59,066 nucleotides of DNA from Rubrivivax sp. (lineage in GTDB: Bacteria; Pseudomonadota; Gammaproteobacteria; Burkholderiales; Burkholderiaceae): the NCBI GenBank assembly GCA_016790225.1, contig JAEUOZ010000026.1:1-59066 (forward strand), given 5' to 3'. Shown one piece after another: positions 36,241 to 45,463 of the stretch (position 1 is the stretch's first letter; each line of letters starts with the position of its first letter). The position numbers and the translations under genes are program-made. The notes under the pieces were generated by a model that searched no databases, was not told the DNA's origin, and worked only from the letters and a program-made list of their open reading frames with translations.

Positions 36241-36653
36241 AGATCGAACTGTCCAACGATCCAGATGATGCGCTGCGCGCCGCCATCCAGGCGCCGCTGC
36301 GCCACTTCAACGACGCGCAGGCGGGGCCCAGCGGCCATCGGGCCCTGGCGCTGGCCGTGCGCGATGACAGCGGGCAGGTCTGCGGCGGCCTGTGGGGCCA
36401 CACGGCCTACGGCTGGCTCTATACCCAGCTGCTGGCCGTACCCGAAGCCGCGCGCGGCCAGGGGCTGGGCCGGCGCCTGATGCTGCAGGCCGAGGCCGAG
36501 GCCTGCCGGCGTGGCTGCCATCACGCCTGGGTGGACACCATCTTTGGCGCGCGCGGCTTCTATGAGCGACTGGGCTACCGCGTCTTCGGCGAGCTGCCCG
36601 CGCATCCCACAGGCTTCGTCCGCAGCTTTCTGATGAAGGATCTCGCCGCTTGA
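36237..36653 (+). CDS. GNAT family N-acetyltransferase
   Basis: A 138-residue single-domain GNAT protein. The acetyl-CoA loop reads LLAVPEAARGQGLGRRLM (Q/RxxGxG/A type), and the C-terminal part has the usual FYERLGYRVFGEL. Substrate is unknown. It overlaps the deacetylase-like gene upstream by 4 nt and the MFS gene downstream by 4 nt (TTGA), so the three form a tight operon. A deacetylase, an acetyltransferase and a muropeptide-type permease together suggest amino-sugar or peptidoglycan-fragment metabolism, which is inference from context. Confidence 0.85.
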   Translation: MKIELSNDPDDALRAAIQAPLRHFNDAQAGPSGHRALALAVRDDSGQVCGGLWGHTAYGWLYTQLLAVPEAARGQGLGRRLMLQAEAEACRRGCHHAWVDTIFGARGFYERLGYRVFGELPAHPTGFVRSFLMKDLAA

Positions 36654-38269
36654 CTGCCTCCGTGCCCGACGCCGCCACACCGCCCACCCCGCGCCTGACG
36701 CTGGGCAGCCTGCACCGGCTCTTTGCCGTCACGGTGCTGGGCTTTGCCTCCGGATTGCCGCTGGCCCTGACCGGCCAGGCGATGCAGGCCTGGCTGACGA
36801 CCGAAGGGCTCTCGCTGGCCGACATCGGCTTTCTCACGCTGGTGGGCGTGCCCTACACCTTCAAGTTTCTCTGGGCCCCGCTGATGGACCGCTTCGATGC
36901 CAGCGGCTGGTGGCGGCGGCGCGGCTGGCTGATCCTGACGCAGCTGGCGCTGGCGGGCGTGCTGTTCCTGCTGGCGGGCAGTTCACCCAAGGCCTCGCTC
37001 ACGGCCTTCGCGCTGCTTGCGGTGACCGTGGCTTTTCTCTCGGCCAGCCAGGACATCGTCGTCGACGCCTACCGCACCGACGTGCTGAGCCCGGCCGAGC
37101 GCGGCTTGGGTGCGTCGTTGGGGGTGATGGGCTATCGCTTCGCCATGATCCTGTCGGGCGGTGTCACGCTGATCTGGACCGATGCCGTTCAGGGCGGCGG
37201 CTGGAGCTGGCCCGAGGTCTACCGCTTCATGGCGCTGGTGATGGTGGGGCTGGCCGTCTTCAGCCTGGCAGCCATTCCCGGCCTGCGGCCCTTGCCGCCG
37301 CCCGCGGAAGGCACGCCGGTGGTCTCGCAGCGCTCCGGCTGGCAGGATCTGCTGGGATTTGCCGCCGTGGTGGCGGCCGTGGCCGTAGGTGTGGAGCTCA
37401 CGCGCCGCGTCGGCCAGCCCGTGGCCGAAAGCCTGCTGGCGCCGCTGATGGAGGGCAGCACGATGAAGCCGGCGCTCAAGCAGCGCTGGGCCGATCTGCT
37501 GGCCCTCTTCGCCGGCATTGCCTTCACGCTGCCGCTGGTGGTGTGGGCGGCCCGCAAGGCGCGTTTCGATCCGCTGCTCAACGGCATGCGCAGCTATTTC
37601 TCCATCCGCGGCGCCGCGGCCTTCCTGGTCTTCATCATCCTCTACAAGCTGGGGGACGCCTTTGCCGTGAGCCTGATGACGCCGTTCCTGCTCACCGGCA
37701 TGGGCTATCCGGCGGCCGAGGTGGGCGTGGTCAACAAGGTCATCGGCCTGTGGCTGACCATCGTCGGCGCGCTGGTCGGCGGCGCCTTCATGTTCAAGCT
37801 CGGGCTGTGGCGCTCGCTGCTCTTTTTCGGCGTTCTGCAGATGCTCAGCAACCTGGGGTTCTGGTGGCTGGCCACCGGCGGCAAGGGCTCCATCGGCGGC
37901 CTGCTGCTGCCCGCCTTCGACTGGGGCTTCGTGAAGATCACCGCGCCCACCAACGTGGACGGCGCGTTGCTGGCGGCGGTGGCCTTCGACAACCTCAGCG
38001 GCGGCATGGGCACGGCCGCCCACGTGGCCTTCCAGATGGCGCTGTGCCAGCAGCGCTTCACCGCCACGCAGTACGCGCTGCTCTCGGCCTTCGCCGCCAT
38101 CGGCCGAGTCTGGGTGGGGCCCATGGCCGGCGTGCTGGCCGAAAGCATCGGCTGGCCCAGCTTTTTCGTCATTTCAACCGTGCTGGCCGTTCCCGCGCTG
38201 CTGATGCTGCTGTGGCTGCGCAGCGCGGTGCAGGCGCTGGATCAGCCGGCGACGCCAGCGCCTGGCTGA
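36650..38269 (+). CDS. ampG: AmpG-type MFS permease
   Basis: A 539-residue major facilitator protein close to AmpG, the permease that imports GlcNAc-anhydro-muropeptides for cell-wall recycling. Typical AmpG features are FASGLPLALTGQAMQAWL, the LVGVPYTFKFLWAPLMDR loop, and SASQDIVVDAYRTDVL, with about 12-14 helices in total. The start is a TTG at 36650 overlapping the GNAT stop. A middle hydrophilic region (about 215-300) is longer than in E. coli AmpG. Substrate could differ, since AmpG-like proteins in this order are not all tested. The stop is followed 34 nt later by the hydrolase gene, which may be co-transcribed. Confidence 0.82.
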   Translation: MTASVPDAATPPTPRLTLGSLHRLFAVTVLGFASGLPLALTGQAMQAWLTTEGLSLADIGFLTLVGVPYTFKFLWAPLMDRFDASGWWRRRGWLILTQLALAGVLFLLAGSSPKASLTAFALLAVTVAFLSASQDIVVDAYRTDVLSPAERGLGASLGVMGYRFAMILSGGVTLIWTDAVQGGGWSWPEVYRFMALVMVGLAVFSLAAIPGLRPLPPPAEGTPVVSQRSGWQDLLGFAAVVAAVAVGVELTRRVGQPVAESLLAPLMEGSTMKPALKQRWADLLALFAGIAFTLPLVVWAARKARFDPLLNGMRSYFSIRGAAAFLVFIILYKLGDAFAVSLMTPFLLTGMGYPAAEVGVVNKVIGLWLTIVGALVGGAFMFKLGLWRSLLFFGVLQMLSNLGFWWLATGGKGSIGGLLLPAFDWGFVKITAPTNVDGALLAAVAFDNLSGGMGTAAHVAFQMALCQQRFTATQYALLSAFAAIGRVWVGPMAGVLAESIGWPSFFVISTVLAVPALLMLLWLRSAVQALDQPATPAPG

Positions 38270-38303
38270 TCGCCTGGGATGGTCAAGCGTGGAGAGCTAT
38301 CGA

Positions 38304-39140
38304 ATGAGCCGGACCCGCCGCTTCCTGCTGGCCCTGCTGGCGCTGCCCACGCTGTGGCTGCTGCTGGTGGCCTTGCTGTGGTGGCGGCAGGAGGCGCTGC
38401 TCTTCCACCCGCAATCGCTGCCGGCGGACGCGGTGCTGGCCACGGCCCCCGACGTGCACGAGCGCACGGTCGCCGTGCCCGGGGCCACGCTCTCCGTGCT
38501 GGAGCTGCGGCTGCCGCAGCCGCGCGGCGTGGTCTTCTATCTGCATGGCAACGCCGGCAGCCTGAAGACCTGGTTCGTCAATCTGGAGCCCTTCCGCCGC
38601 GCGCAGCTGGATCTGGTGATGATGGATTACCGCGGCTTCGGCAAGAGCACGGGCCGCATCCGCTCCGAGGCCGAGCTGCACTCCGACGTGCGCGCCGTCT
38701 GGCAAGCCGTGGCACCGCGCTATGAAGGCAAGCCCGCGGTCTTCTTCGGCCGCTCGCTGGGCACCGGTCTGGCGACACGGCTGGCGGCCGAGCTTCAGCC
38801 GGCGCTCACCGTGCTGGTCTCGCCCTACCAGAGCCTGCAGCGGCTGGCCGAGGAGCACTACCCCTGGGTGCCGGGCGCCATCCTTCGTTACCCCATGCGC
38901 AGCGACCAGTGGATCGCCGACATCCGCGGGCCGGTGCTGCTGCTGCACGGCGAACAGGACACGCTGATCCCCATCGCCCACGGCCGGGCCCTGCAAGGCC
39001 TTGCCGCCCAGGCCCGGCTGGTGCCGATCCCGGGGGCGGGGCACAACGATCTGCATCAGCATCCGGTCTACCGGCAAGCACTCGACGAGGCCCTGGCCGC
39101 CGCCGCGCCAGCGCCCAGGGCCGAGCTGCGTCAGCCCTGA
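38304..39140 (+). CDS. Alpha/beta hydrolase, membrane-anchored (YfhR/BEM46-like)
   Basis: A 278-residue serine hydrolase fold with an N-terminal membrane helix (FLLALLALPTLWLLLVALLWW). The nucleophile elbow is FFGRSLGTGLATR (Gly-Arg-Ser-Leu-Gly), the oxyanion region YLHGNAG, the acid in LLLHGEQDTLIP and the histidine in PGAGHNDLHQH. The pattern is that of the BEM46/YfhR group, hydrolases of unknown substrate. The ATG at 38304 is used; a GTG at 38289 in frame is possible. Confidence 0.88.
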   Translation: MSRTRRFLLALLALPTLWLLLVALLWWRQEALLFHPQSLPADAVLATAPDVHERTVAVPGATLSVLELRLPQPRGVVFYLHGNAGSLKTWFVNLEPFRRAQLDLVMMDYRGFGKSTGRIRSEAELHSDVRAVWQAVAPRYEGKPAVFFGRSLGTGLATRLAAELQPALTVLVSPYQSLQRLAEEHYPWVPGAILRYPMRSDQWIADIRGPVLLLHGEQDTLIPIAHGRALQGLAAQARLVPIPGAGHNDLHQHPVYRQALDEALAAAAPAPRAELRQP

Positions 39141-39249
39141 GGGACCTGCCCGGTCAGGAGGAGGCCGCCCTGCCCTGCAGCCAGCGGCTTGCAGGCGAGG
39201 GCAGCGGCCCGCGGGCAGGCGAACGACAGGTCTGAACGCGGAAGGCCCG

Positions 39250-39810
39250 TCAGCCTGCCGCGCGATGCACGCTCAGGCCCATGAGGTGCGCGTCGATCTC
39301 GGGTCGCCCGGAGTCCAGCGTCAGGCTCAGCGCTTCGCCCCCCAGGGTCACCGCATAGGGGCCGTGGCGACGCCAGCTGCCCCGCGCCAGATCGCCCAGC
39401 CCGTGGTCCACGGGCTGCCCGCCGATGCGCAACGACAGCTTGTGCCAATGGCTCTCGTGGTTCTCCAGGATCCACAGGTAGATCTCGTAGCGGCCGGCGG
39501 GCAGCGGCAGGCTGAGGTCCAGCGTCTCGGCCCGGAAGACCACGGTGTTGAGCATCGTGCGCACGCCCCGCTCTGCAAAGGGCAGGGGGACCACGCGCGT
39601 GTGCGCCTGACGCGCACCGGGGACGCGCAGACCGCGGGTCTGCGCCTCGTCGCTGCCCCACCATCGCTGCCCCTGCACCACGACCGGCGGACCGGCCAGG
39701 TTGACGCCGCAGACCAGCGCGCCGACAGGTGCCGGCAGTTTCGTTCGGGCCCCCAAGGCCTCCTGGAGGCTCAGCTTCAGTTCAGCGGCGATGTCGCGGA
39801 GGGAAGGCAT
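39250..39810 (-). CDS. Hypothetical protein, beta-rich
   Basis: A 186-residue protein without signal peptide or membrane helix. The middle part alternates hydrophobic and polar residues (TLDLSLPLPAGRYEIYLWIL) followed by ENHESHWHKLSLRIGGQPV, the layout of a jelly-roll or malectin-like carbohydrate-binding fold, but I cannot name a family. It is divergent from the GlxA-type regulator gene, with 188 bp between the two start codons. Function unknown. Confidence 0.6.
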   Translation of the reverse strand: MPSLRDIAAELKLSLQEALGARTKLPAPVGALVCGVNLAGPPVVVQGQRWWGSDEAQTRGLRVPGARQAHTRVVPLPFAERGVRTMLNTVVFRAETLDLSLPLPAGRYEIYLWILENHESHWHKLSLRIGGQPVDHGLGDLARGSWRRHGPYAVTLGGEALSLTLDSGRPEIDAHLMGLSVHRAAG

Positions 39811-39998
39811 GGGTCGGGTCGTGCGTGCTGGAGCCTGGAACTCGGCATTGTGGCGCGGGCTGGCGGCGCTCGTCGCCCTCGGGCCGCCCGGTGGATGAGC
39901 TTGTCCGGATCTGATCGTTCTTCGTCTGCCACGGCGTGGAAAAACCGATCGGCCGAAGGCACAGTGCAGGCCTCCTCGCCCAGAGTCCCGTGCCTGCC

Positions 39999-41006
39999 AT
40001 GCCCATCCCCATCGATGTGCTCTTTGTATTGCCCCGAGGCAGCCTGATCCTGGATTGGGCCGGGCCGGCCGAGGCCTTCCGCATCGCGAACCAGGAGGTC
40101 ACGGAAGGGCATCGTGCGGCCACCGAGCCCCTGCGCCTGCGCTTCGCGGCGCCTCACCCCCAATCCGAGAGCTCGGTCGGCGCACGGCTCTGCGAGCTCG
40201 AACCCTTGCCGCAGGCCCTGCCCGAACCCGCCTGGATCGTGCTGGTGGGCAAGACCAGCACAGGCCAGGCACGCGCCGACGACGCCGAGGACCGCGCCGT
40301 GACACAGTGGCTGCGTCGGCTGCAGCCAGGCCGTGAGGGTCTGCGGCTCGTCACGGTCTGCTCCGGCGCCCTGCTGGCCGCGTCGGCTGGCCTGCTGGAT
40401 GGGCGCCGGGTCACGACCCATCATCTGGATCTGGAGGCACTGCAGGCGCTCGCGCCGCGCGCCCAGGTCCTGGCCAATCGGGTGTTCGTTCACGATGCCG
40501 AGCTGTGGTCGAGCGCCGGGGTCACGGCGGGCATCGATCTGGCCTTGCACCTCGTGGCGCACCAGTTCGGCCCGGTCGTCGCCGCCCGCGTGGCTCAGCG
40601 CATGGCCGTGGCGCTGCGGCGCGGCCCCGAGGATCCTGCCTTGTCGCCCTTCCTTGCGCACCGCCAGCACCTGCATGCCCGGCTGCATCAGGTGCAGGAC
40701 GCCGTCTCGCGCGCGCCGTGCGAAGACTGGGATGCGCAGCGCATGGCGCAGATCGCGCACACCACGCCCCGCAGCCTGAACCGCCTGTTTGCCGAGCATG
40801 CCGGCACCACGCCCCTGGCCTGGCTGCGCGGCGTCCGCCTGGCGCTGGCGCGCAGCGCGCTGGAGGCCGGCAGCAGCGTGACCCAGGCGGCCGAGCTGGC
40901 CGGCTTCAGTTCGGATCTGCAACTGCGGCGCGCCTGGGCAGCGCTCGGCGCGCCGGGCTCGCCGTCCGGCCGGCTGCAGGCCCGTCGACTGGGAAGCCTG
41001 CGATGA
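39999..41006 (+). CDS. GlxA-type AraC family transcriptional regulator
   Basis: A 335-residue regulator with a DJ-1/PfpI-like N-terminal domain (IDVLFVLPRGSLILDWAGPAEAF; VTVCSGALLAASAGLLDGRR, where the nucleophile-elbow cysteine is present) and a C-terminal AraC helix-turn-helix pair (MAQIAHTTPRSLNRLFAEH; VTQAAELAGFSSDLQLRRAW). Proteins of this layout often control amine or carnitine catabolism. The ATG at 39999 aligns the first strand; the ORF extends to 39936. The stop overlaps the start of the M1-like gene (ATGA), so the regulator and that protein are co-translated. Confidence 0.88.
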   Translation: MPIPIDVLFVLPRGSLILDWAGPAEAFRIANQEVTEGHRAATEPLRLRFAAPHPQSESSVGARLCELEPLPQALPEPAWIVLVGKTSTGQARADDAEDRAVTQWLRRLQPGREGLRLVTVCSGALLAASAGLLDGRRVTTHHLDLEALQALAPRAQVLANRVFVHDAELWSSAGVTAGIDLALHLVAHQFGPVVAARVAQRMAVALRRGPEDPALSPFLAHRQHLHARLHQVQDAVSRAPCEDWDAQRMAQIAHTTPRSLNRLFAEHAGTTPLAWLRGVRLALARSALEAGSSVTQAAELAGFSSDLQLRRAWAALGAPGSPSGRLQARRLGSLR

Positions 41007-43666
41007 ACCACCGGATCGAGACCGCCATGACCACCCCGCAGCGACCCGGCGTCCAGGGGCTGTGGTGGCTTCTGCTTTCGATCGCCTGCGCCAGCCTGGG
41101 CTGCGTGGAGGCTGCGAGCGCAACGACCGCCGCGGCGGCGATGATGCTGCCTTCCGGACGCGTGCCCAGCGCGCGCATCCTGCACGTGGCGGTGCACCTG
41201 GAACCGGACTGGACGCTGCGCCAGGTCCTGGCCGAGGCACGGATCCGCCTGATCCCTCTGGCGGGACGCCGTGTGAGCCTGGACGCGGCGCACCTGGAGA
41301 TCCAGGGCGTCAGCGACGGGGCAGGCAGGCCCCTGGCCTTCAGTCACGACGGCAGCGCGCGCGACGATGCGCTGGCCATCACCCTGGCGCATGAGCCTTT
41401 GCCCGGGGACGTGGTCGAACTGCGCATCCGCTACCGGACCACCTGGATCAACCACAGCGATCCCGCCAACCTGGGCGGCAGTGTGGGCCGGGGCCTGCGC
41501 TTCTTCGCACCCGGCGCTGCCGACCGGCGCCGCGAACGGCAGCTGTGGGCGGCGGGCGATCCGGGCACGAGCCGCTACTGGCTTCCAGGCATCGATGACC
41601 CGGCGATGCTCAGACCTGCCCAGATCAGTGCGACGCTGCCGCGCGATCTGCAGCTGATGGGCGGTGGCGACGCAGCGCAGGTGCAGGAAGAGGCCGACGG
41701 CCGCCAGCGCTGGACACTGCGCATCGACAGCCCTCATGCACCCCACCGCACGCTGTTCGTCATCGGCCGCGTCACCGACCATCCCCAGCACGAGGGCGGC
41801 GTCGCGCTGCACAACCTGGGCTACCCGCATGAGGCCGCCGGCGTGGCCGCCAGCGTCCGCCGGCTGCCCGAGATGCTGCGCTGGCTCAGCGGCCTGCTGG
41901 GCACGCCGCTGCCGCAGCACCGTTTCTCGCAGGTCTTCGTGCAGGACTTTCCGTGGGGCCACGCCGCCCCTGGGCTCGCCATGCAGACCGAGAACATGGT
42001 CGACGACGAGGGCACCCACGAGGACTTCCAGTACCTGTGGAACGGGCTGCAGGCTGAGGGCCTGGCCCAGCAGTGGTTCGGCGTCAGCCTCGCCACGGCG
42101 AGCGTCGAACATCTCTGGCTGGAGCGTGCGCTGGCTCATCATGTGGCCGGTTTGTGGTCGCAGCATGCCTTCGGGGCCGACGAGTACCGGCTGTGGGTGC
42201 TGCTGTTCGGGCACAACAGCTACCATGCCGATCAGGCCGCCGGGCTGCGCCAGCCGGTGCGCAACCCACGCTACCGCGAGGAGCCCGGCTGGGCCGGGGG
42301 CAACGCGCCGGGCTTCCAGGGCGCCGCAGTCCTGCAACTGCTGCGCGAGGAAGTCGGTGACAGCGCCTGGTTTGAGGCCCTGAGGCTGTATGTGCAGCGC
42401 CACGCCGGGCGCACCGTCACCACCGATGACCTGCAGGCCGCCGTGGAGGCTGCGTCGGGCCGGCCGCTGGGCTGGTTCTTCGACCAATGGGTCAGTGGCA
42501 TCGGTCACCCCGTCTTCGAGGTCGAGACCCGCTACGACCGCGCCAGGCGTAGCCTGATCCTCACGCTGCACCAGCAGCAGGAGCCGGTGGCCGACACGCC
42601 TCACCCGCAGACACGCTGGTTCCAGGGTCACATCGAGGTGGACATCGACGGGCAGCTGCACCGCCGCTGGCTCGCCCCTGAGCAGCGAAACGTCTTCAGC
42701 TTCGAGCTTCCGGCTGCACCTGGCTATGTACAGGTCGATCCGGGCGGCAGCTGGATCAAGACCTTGCGGCAGAGCCGCAGCCTGGACGAAACCCTGCGGC
42801 AACTGCAGCTGACGCCCCATGCGATGAGCCGGCAGGCGGCCGCCACGGACCTGCTCGCCCGGGCGCTGGATGCCCAAGGGTCTGCCGAGGACGCGGCCCG
42901 CATCGCCGCCGGCCTGCGCGAGATCGCGGCACGGCCTGCGTGGTGGCGCATCCGCTTCAACGCCCTGAATCAGTTGCGCAGCCTGCACGCGCCTGCGGCA
43001 TCCGCCGAGCCCGGTGCGCCTTCCCGTCTGGATGTGGCCACGCGCGAGCTGGCCCTTCAGATCGTGGAGCAGGAACGCTCCTGGCTGCGCGCGGCTGCGC
43101 TCAACCTGCTGGGCGACAGCCGGGACCCGGCGCTCGCGCCTGTCTACCTGCGCCACCTGCGCGATCCGAGCGATCGGGTCGTCAACGCCGCCGCCATCGC
43201 GCTGGGGCGCAGCGGCAGCCCGATCGCCTTCGAGGCGCTGAGCGCCCTGCCCGCCCACCCCTCCTGGAAGAACCAAAGCTTGATCAGTGCGCTGGCGGGC
43301 CTGGCGGAAGTCAAGGATCCCCGCGCTGTGCCGATCGCGCTGCGGGCGCTGCAGGATGTGCAGGGCGAGCGCTGGACGCTGGCCACGCCGGTCTGGGACT
43401 ACCGGCAAACCGCTGCGCAGACACTGGCCGCCCTGGGCGCTGGCGCACAGGGTGTACCCATCGTGCTGAGCTTGCTGCGCGGCGCGCTGGCCGAAGACCA
43501 GCGACACGACATCTTCAGCCAGCTGCAGCTGCTGGCCCTGCTGGGCGATGCGTCAGGCGCCGCCGGCTTCGATCTGGCACAGCAGCACTTCCGCCACGAC
43601 AGCGCGATGGAAGACGCGGTGCGGACGCTGGCCCAGCGCCTGACCCAGGGACCACGCGGCCCCTGA
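41003..43666 (+). CDS. M1 aminopeptidase-like exported protein lacking the zinc site, with HEAT-like repeats
   Basis: An 887-residue protein with a signal peptide (to about residue 38), a beta-sandwich N-terminal domain, an M1 peptidase-like domain (about 250-490) and helical C-terminal repeats (ATRELALQIVEQERSWLRAAALNL, DPSDRVVNAAAIALGRSG). The fold is recognised from LAMQTENMVDD, QQWFGVSLATASVEHLWLERALAHH and GRPLGWFFDQWVSGIGHPVFEV. The HELAHQW zinc motif reads EGLAQQW (352-358), and the third ligand, normally in WLNEGFA, is Arg375 in WLERALA, so all zinc and catalytic residues are gone. It is therefore probably a non-catalytic scaffold or receptor. It overlaps the GlxA-type regulator gene by 4 nt. 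Confidence 0.82.
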   Translation: MNHRIETAMTTPQRPGVQGLWWLLLSIACASLGCVEAASATTAAAAMMLPSGRVPSARILHVAVHLEPDWTLRQVLAEARIRLIPLAGRRVSLDAAHLEIQGVSDGAGRPLAFSHDGSARDDALAITLAHEPLPGDVVELRIRYRTTWINHSDPANLGGSVGRGLRFFAPGAADRRRERQLWAAGDPGTSRYWLPGIDDPAMLRPAQISATLPRDLQLMGGGDAAQVQEEADGRQRWTLRIDSPHAPHRTLFVIGRVTDHPQHEGGVALHNLGYPHEAAGVAASVRRLPEMLRWLSGLLGTPLPQHRFSQVFVQDFPWGHAAPGLAMQTENMVDDEGTHEDFQYLWNGLQAEGLAQQWFGVSLATASVEHLWLERALAHHVAGLWSQHAFGADEYRLWVLLFGHNSYHADQAAGLRQPVRNPRYREEPGWAGGNAPGFQGAAVLQLLREEVGDSAWFEALRLYVQRHAGRTVTTDDLQAAVEAASGRPLGWFFDQWVSGIGHPVFEVETRYDRARRSLILTLHQQQEPVADTPHPQTRWFQGHIEVDIDGQLHRRWLAPEQRNVFSFELPAAPGYVQVDPGGSWIKTLRQSRSLDETLRQLQLTPHAMSRQAAATDLLARALDAQGSAEDAARIAAGLREIAARPAWWRIRFNALNQLRSLHAPAASAEPGAPSRLDVATRELALQIVEQERSWLRAAALNLLGDSRDPALAPVYLRHLRDPSDRVVNAAAIALGRSGSPIAFEALSALPAHPSWKNQSLISALAGLAEVKDPRAVPIALRALQDVQGERWTLATPVWDYRQTAAQTLAALGAGAQGVPIVLSLLRGALAEDQRHDIFSQLQLLALLGDASGAAGFDLAQQHFRHDSAMEDAVRTLAQRLTQGPRGP

Positions 43667-43878
43667 GCGCTCGGTGCGGAGCGCGGCACCGGCACCGGCG
43701 CCGCAGCGAGGCCCGGTGCGCGCGCTCGGTACACTGCATTTCGGCATGTTTGCCCATGGCCACCTCGCGGCCCGGGCTGGCAATGTGCGCGCCGCGGCAC
43801 CCCTCCTTCAATCTGTCGATGTTCCGGCTCTCTCCCGCTCTCCCTCGCCCGCGGCCACCCCTGGCCAGCCCCTGAGCC

Positions 43879-45333
43879 ATGGGCCCGTTCGCGGTCATCG
43901 GCATGGTGGGCCGCATCGTCACGGTATTTGCCGTGCTGATGCTGGTGCCGCTGGCCTTTGCGCTGGCCGAGCACGACCCGGCCGAAGACGCCTTCCTGAT
44001 GGCGCAGGCCATCACGGCGGCAAGCGGCATCGGCATGAGCCTCGCGGCGCGCCGCTTCCAGCGCGAGCTGCAACCCCGTGATGGCTTCCTGCTGGTGACA
44101 CTGACCTGGGTGCTGCTGCCGGCCTTCGGTGCGCTGCCCATGATGCTGGCCATCGACGGCCTGAGCTTCACCGATGCCTACTTCGAGGCCATGAGCGGCC
44201 TCACCACCACTGGCGCGACGGTGCTGACCGGCCTGGAAAAGCTGCCTCTGTCCATCAACGTCTGGCGCTGCTTCATGGTGCTGATCGGCGGCATGGGCAT
44301 CATCGTGCTGGTCGTGGCCATCCTCCCGCTGCTCGGCGTGGGGGGCGCCCAACTGTTCAATTCAGAGACCGCCGGCCCCATGAAGGACCAGAAGCTGACG
44401 CCGCGCATCGCCGAGACCGCGCGCGGCCTGTGGACGGTGTACTTCATCTTCGGCACGCTGTGCTTCCTGGCCTACCGCTGGGCCGGCATGGGCTGGGCGG
44501 ATGCCTTCATGCACATGTGCAGCACGATGGGTCTGGGCGGCTTCAGTTCCTACGACGCGAGCTATGCGCAGTTCAACTCCCCGGCCATCGAGGCCGTGGC
44601 CGTGGTCTTCATGATGCTGGCGGGCATCAACTTCGCGCTGTACTTCATCAGCTGGAAGCGCCGCTCGCTGCGCGCCCTGTGGCTCGATGCCGAGGTGCGC
44701 GTCTTCTGGCTGCTGATGATCGTCTCGGTGCTGGGGGTGGCGCTGTACCTGGCGCTGATGGGCGTCTATCCCAGCTTCGAGGTCGCGCTGCGCTACGCCG
44801 CGTTCAACGTGATCTCCATCGCCACCACCACGGGCTTTGCCAACACCGATTACGCCCAGTGGCCGATCTTTGCGCCGGTGCTGATGCTCTTTCTGTGCAG
44901 CTTTGCCACCTGCGCCGGCTCGACCGGTGGCGGCATCAAGCTGGTGCGCTCGCTGCTGCTGCTGAAGCAGGCGCGGCGGGAGCTGACCCGCATCGTCCAC
45001 CCGCGTGCCGTGGTGCCGGTGACGCTGGGCGGCCAGGCAGTCTCGCCCCAGGTGATGCAGTCCATCGTCGCCTTCATGCTCCTGTATGGCGGCGTGATGG
45101 TGGTCGCCACCCTGGCGCTGCTGCTGTCGGGGCTGGATCTGGTGTCGGCCTCCACGGCGGTGATTGCCACCATCAACAACACCGGCCCGGGCCTGGGCGA
45201 GGTCGGCCCGGCGAACAACTACCAGGGCCTCAACGACTTCCAGACCTGGGTCTGCACGGCCTGCATGCTGCTGGGCCGGCTGGAACTGATGTCGGTGCTG
45301 GTCCTGTTCACCGGGGCGTTCTGGCGGCGCTGA
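43879..45333 (+). CDS. trkH: Trk/Ktr potassium uptake protein TrkH
   Basis: A 484-residue K+ channel-like transporter. Four pore-loop repeats can be seen, for example YFEAMSGLTTTGATVLTGLE, STMGLGGFSSYDASYAQFN, NVISIATTTGFANTDY and the last one in TINNTGPGLGEVGPANNY, each with the selectivity-filter glycine. It works with the NAD-binding regulator TrkA, which is not in this window. No partner gene is adjacent. The start at 43879 (MGPFAVIGMVGRIVTV) leads straight into the first helix. A 212-bp gap separates it from the M1-like gene. Confidence 0.95.
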   Translation: MGPFAVIGMVGRIVTVFAVLMLVPLAFALAEHDPAEDAFLMAQAITAASGIGMSLAARRFQRELQPRDGFLLVTLTWVLLPAFGALPMMLAIDGLSFTDAYFEAMSGLTTTGATVLTGLEKLPLSINVWRCFMVLIGGMGIIVLVVAILPLLGVGGAQLFNSETAGPMKDQKLTPRIAETARGLWTVYFIFGTLCFLAYRWAGMGWADAFMHMCSTMGLGGFSSYDASYAQFNSPAIEAVAVVFMMLAGINFALYFISWKRRSLRALWLDAEVRVFWLLMIVSVLGVALYLALMGVYPSFEVALRYAAFNVISIATTTGFANTDYAQWPIFAPVLMLFLCSFATCAGSTGGGIKLVRSLLLLKQARRELTRIVHPRAVVPVTLGGQAVSPQVMQSIVAFMLLYGGVMVVATLALLLSGLDLVSASTAVIATINNTGPGLGEVGPANNYQGLNDFQTWVCTACMLLGRLELMSVLVLFTGAFWRR

Positions 45334-45463
45334 GGCCGCATCATCAGCCGGGATGAGGCGGCCGCGGCAACGCGGCGGTGATCCACAGTCGTCGGGATGC
45401 GCGGCGCAGGGGCGGGCGATGAAATGAGGCCTTCCTCAACCCACCACCTCAGTGGAGCATCGC

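Noticed and set aside
40688..43507. 939-residue minus-strand ORF
   Set aside because: Antisense to the M1-like gene and the end of the regulator gene. The M1-like frame has a signal peptide and family motifs, so it is the real one even though its zinc site is lost.
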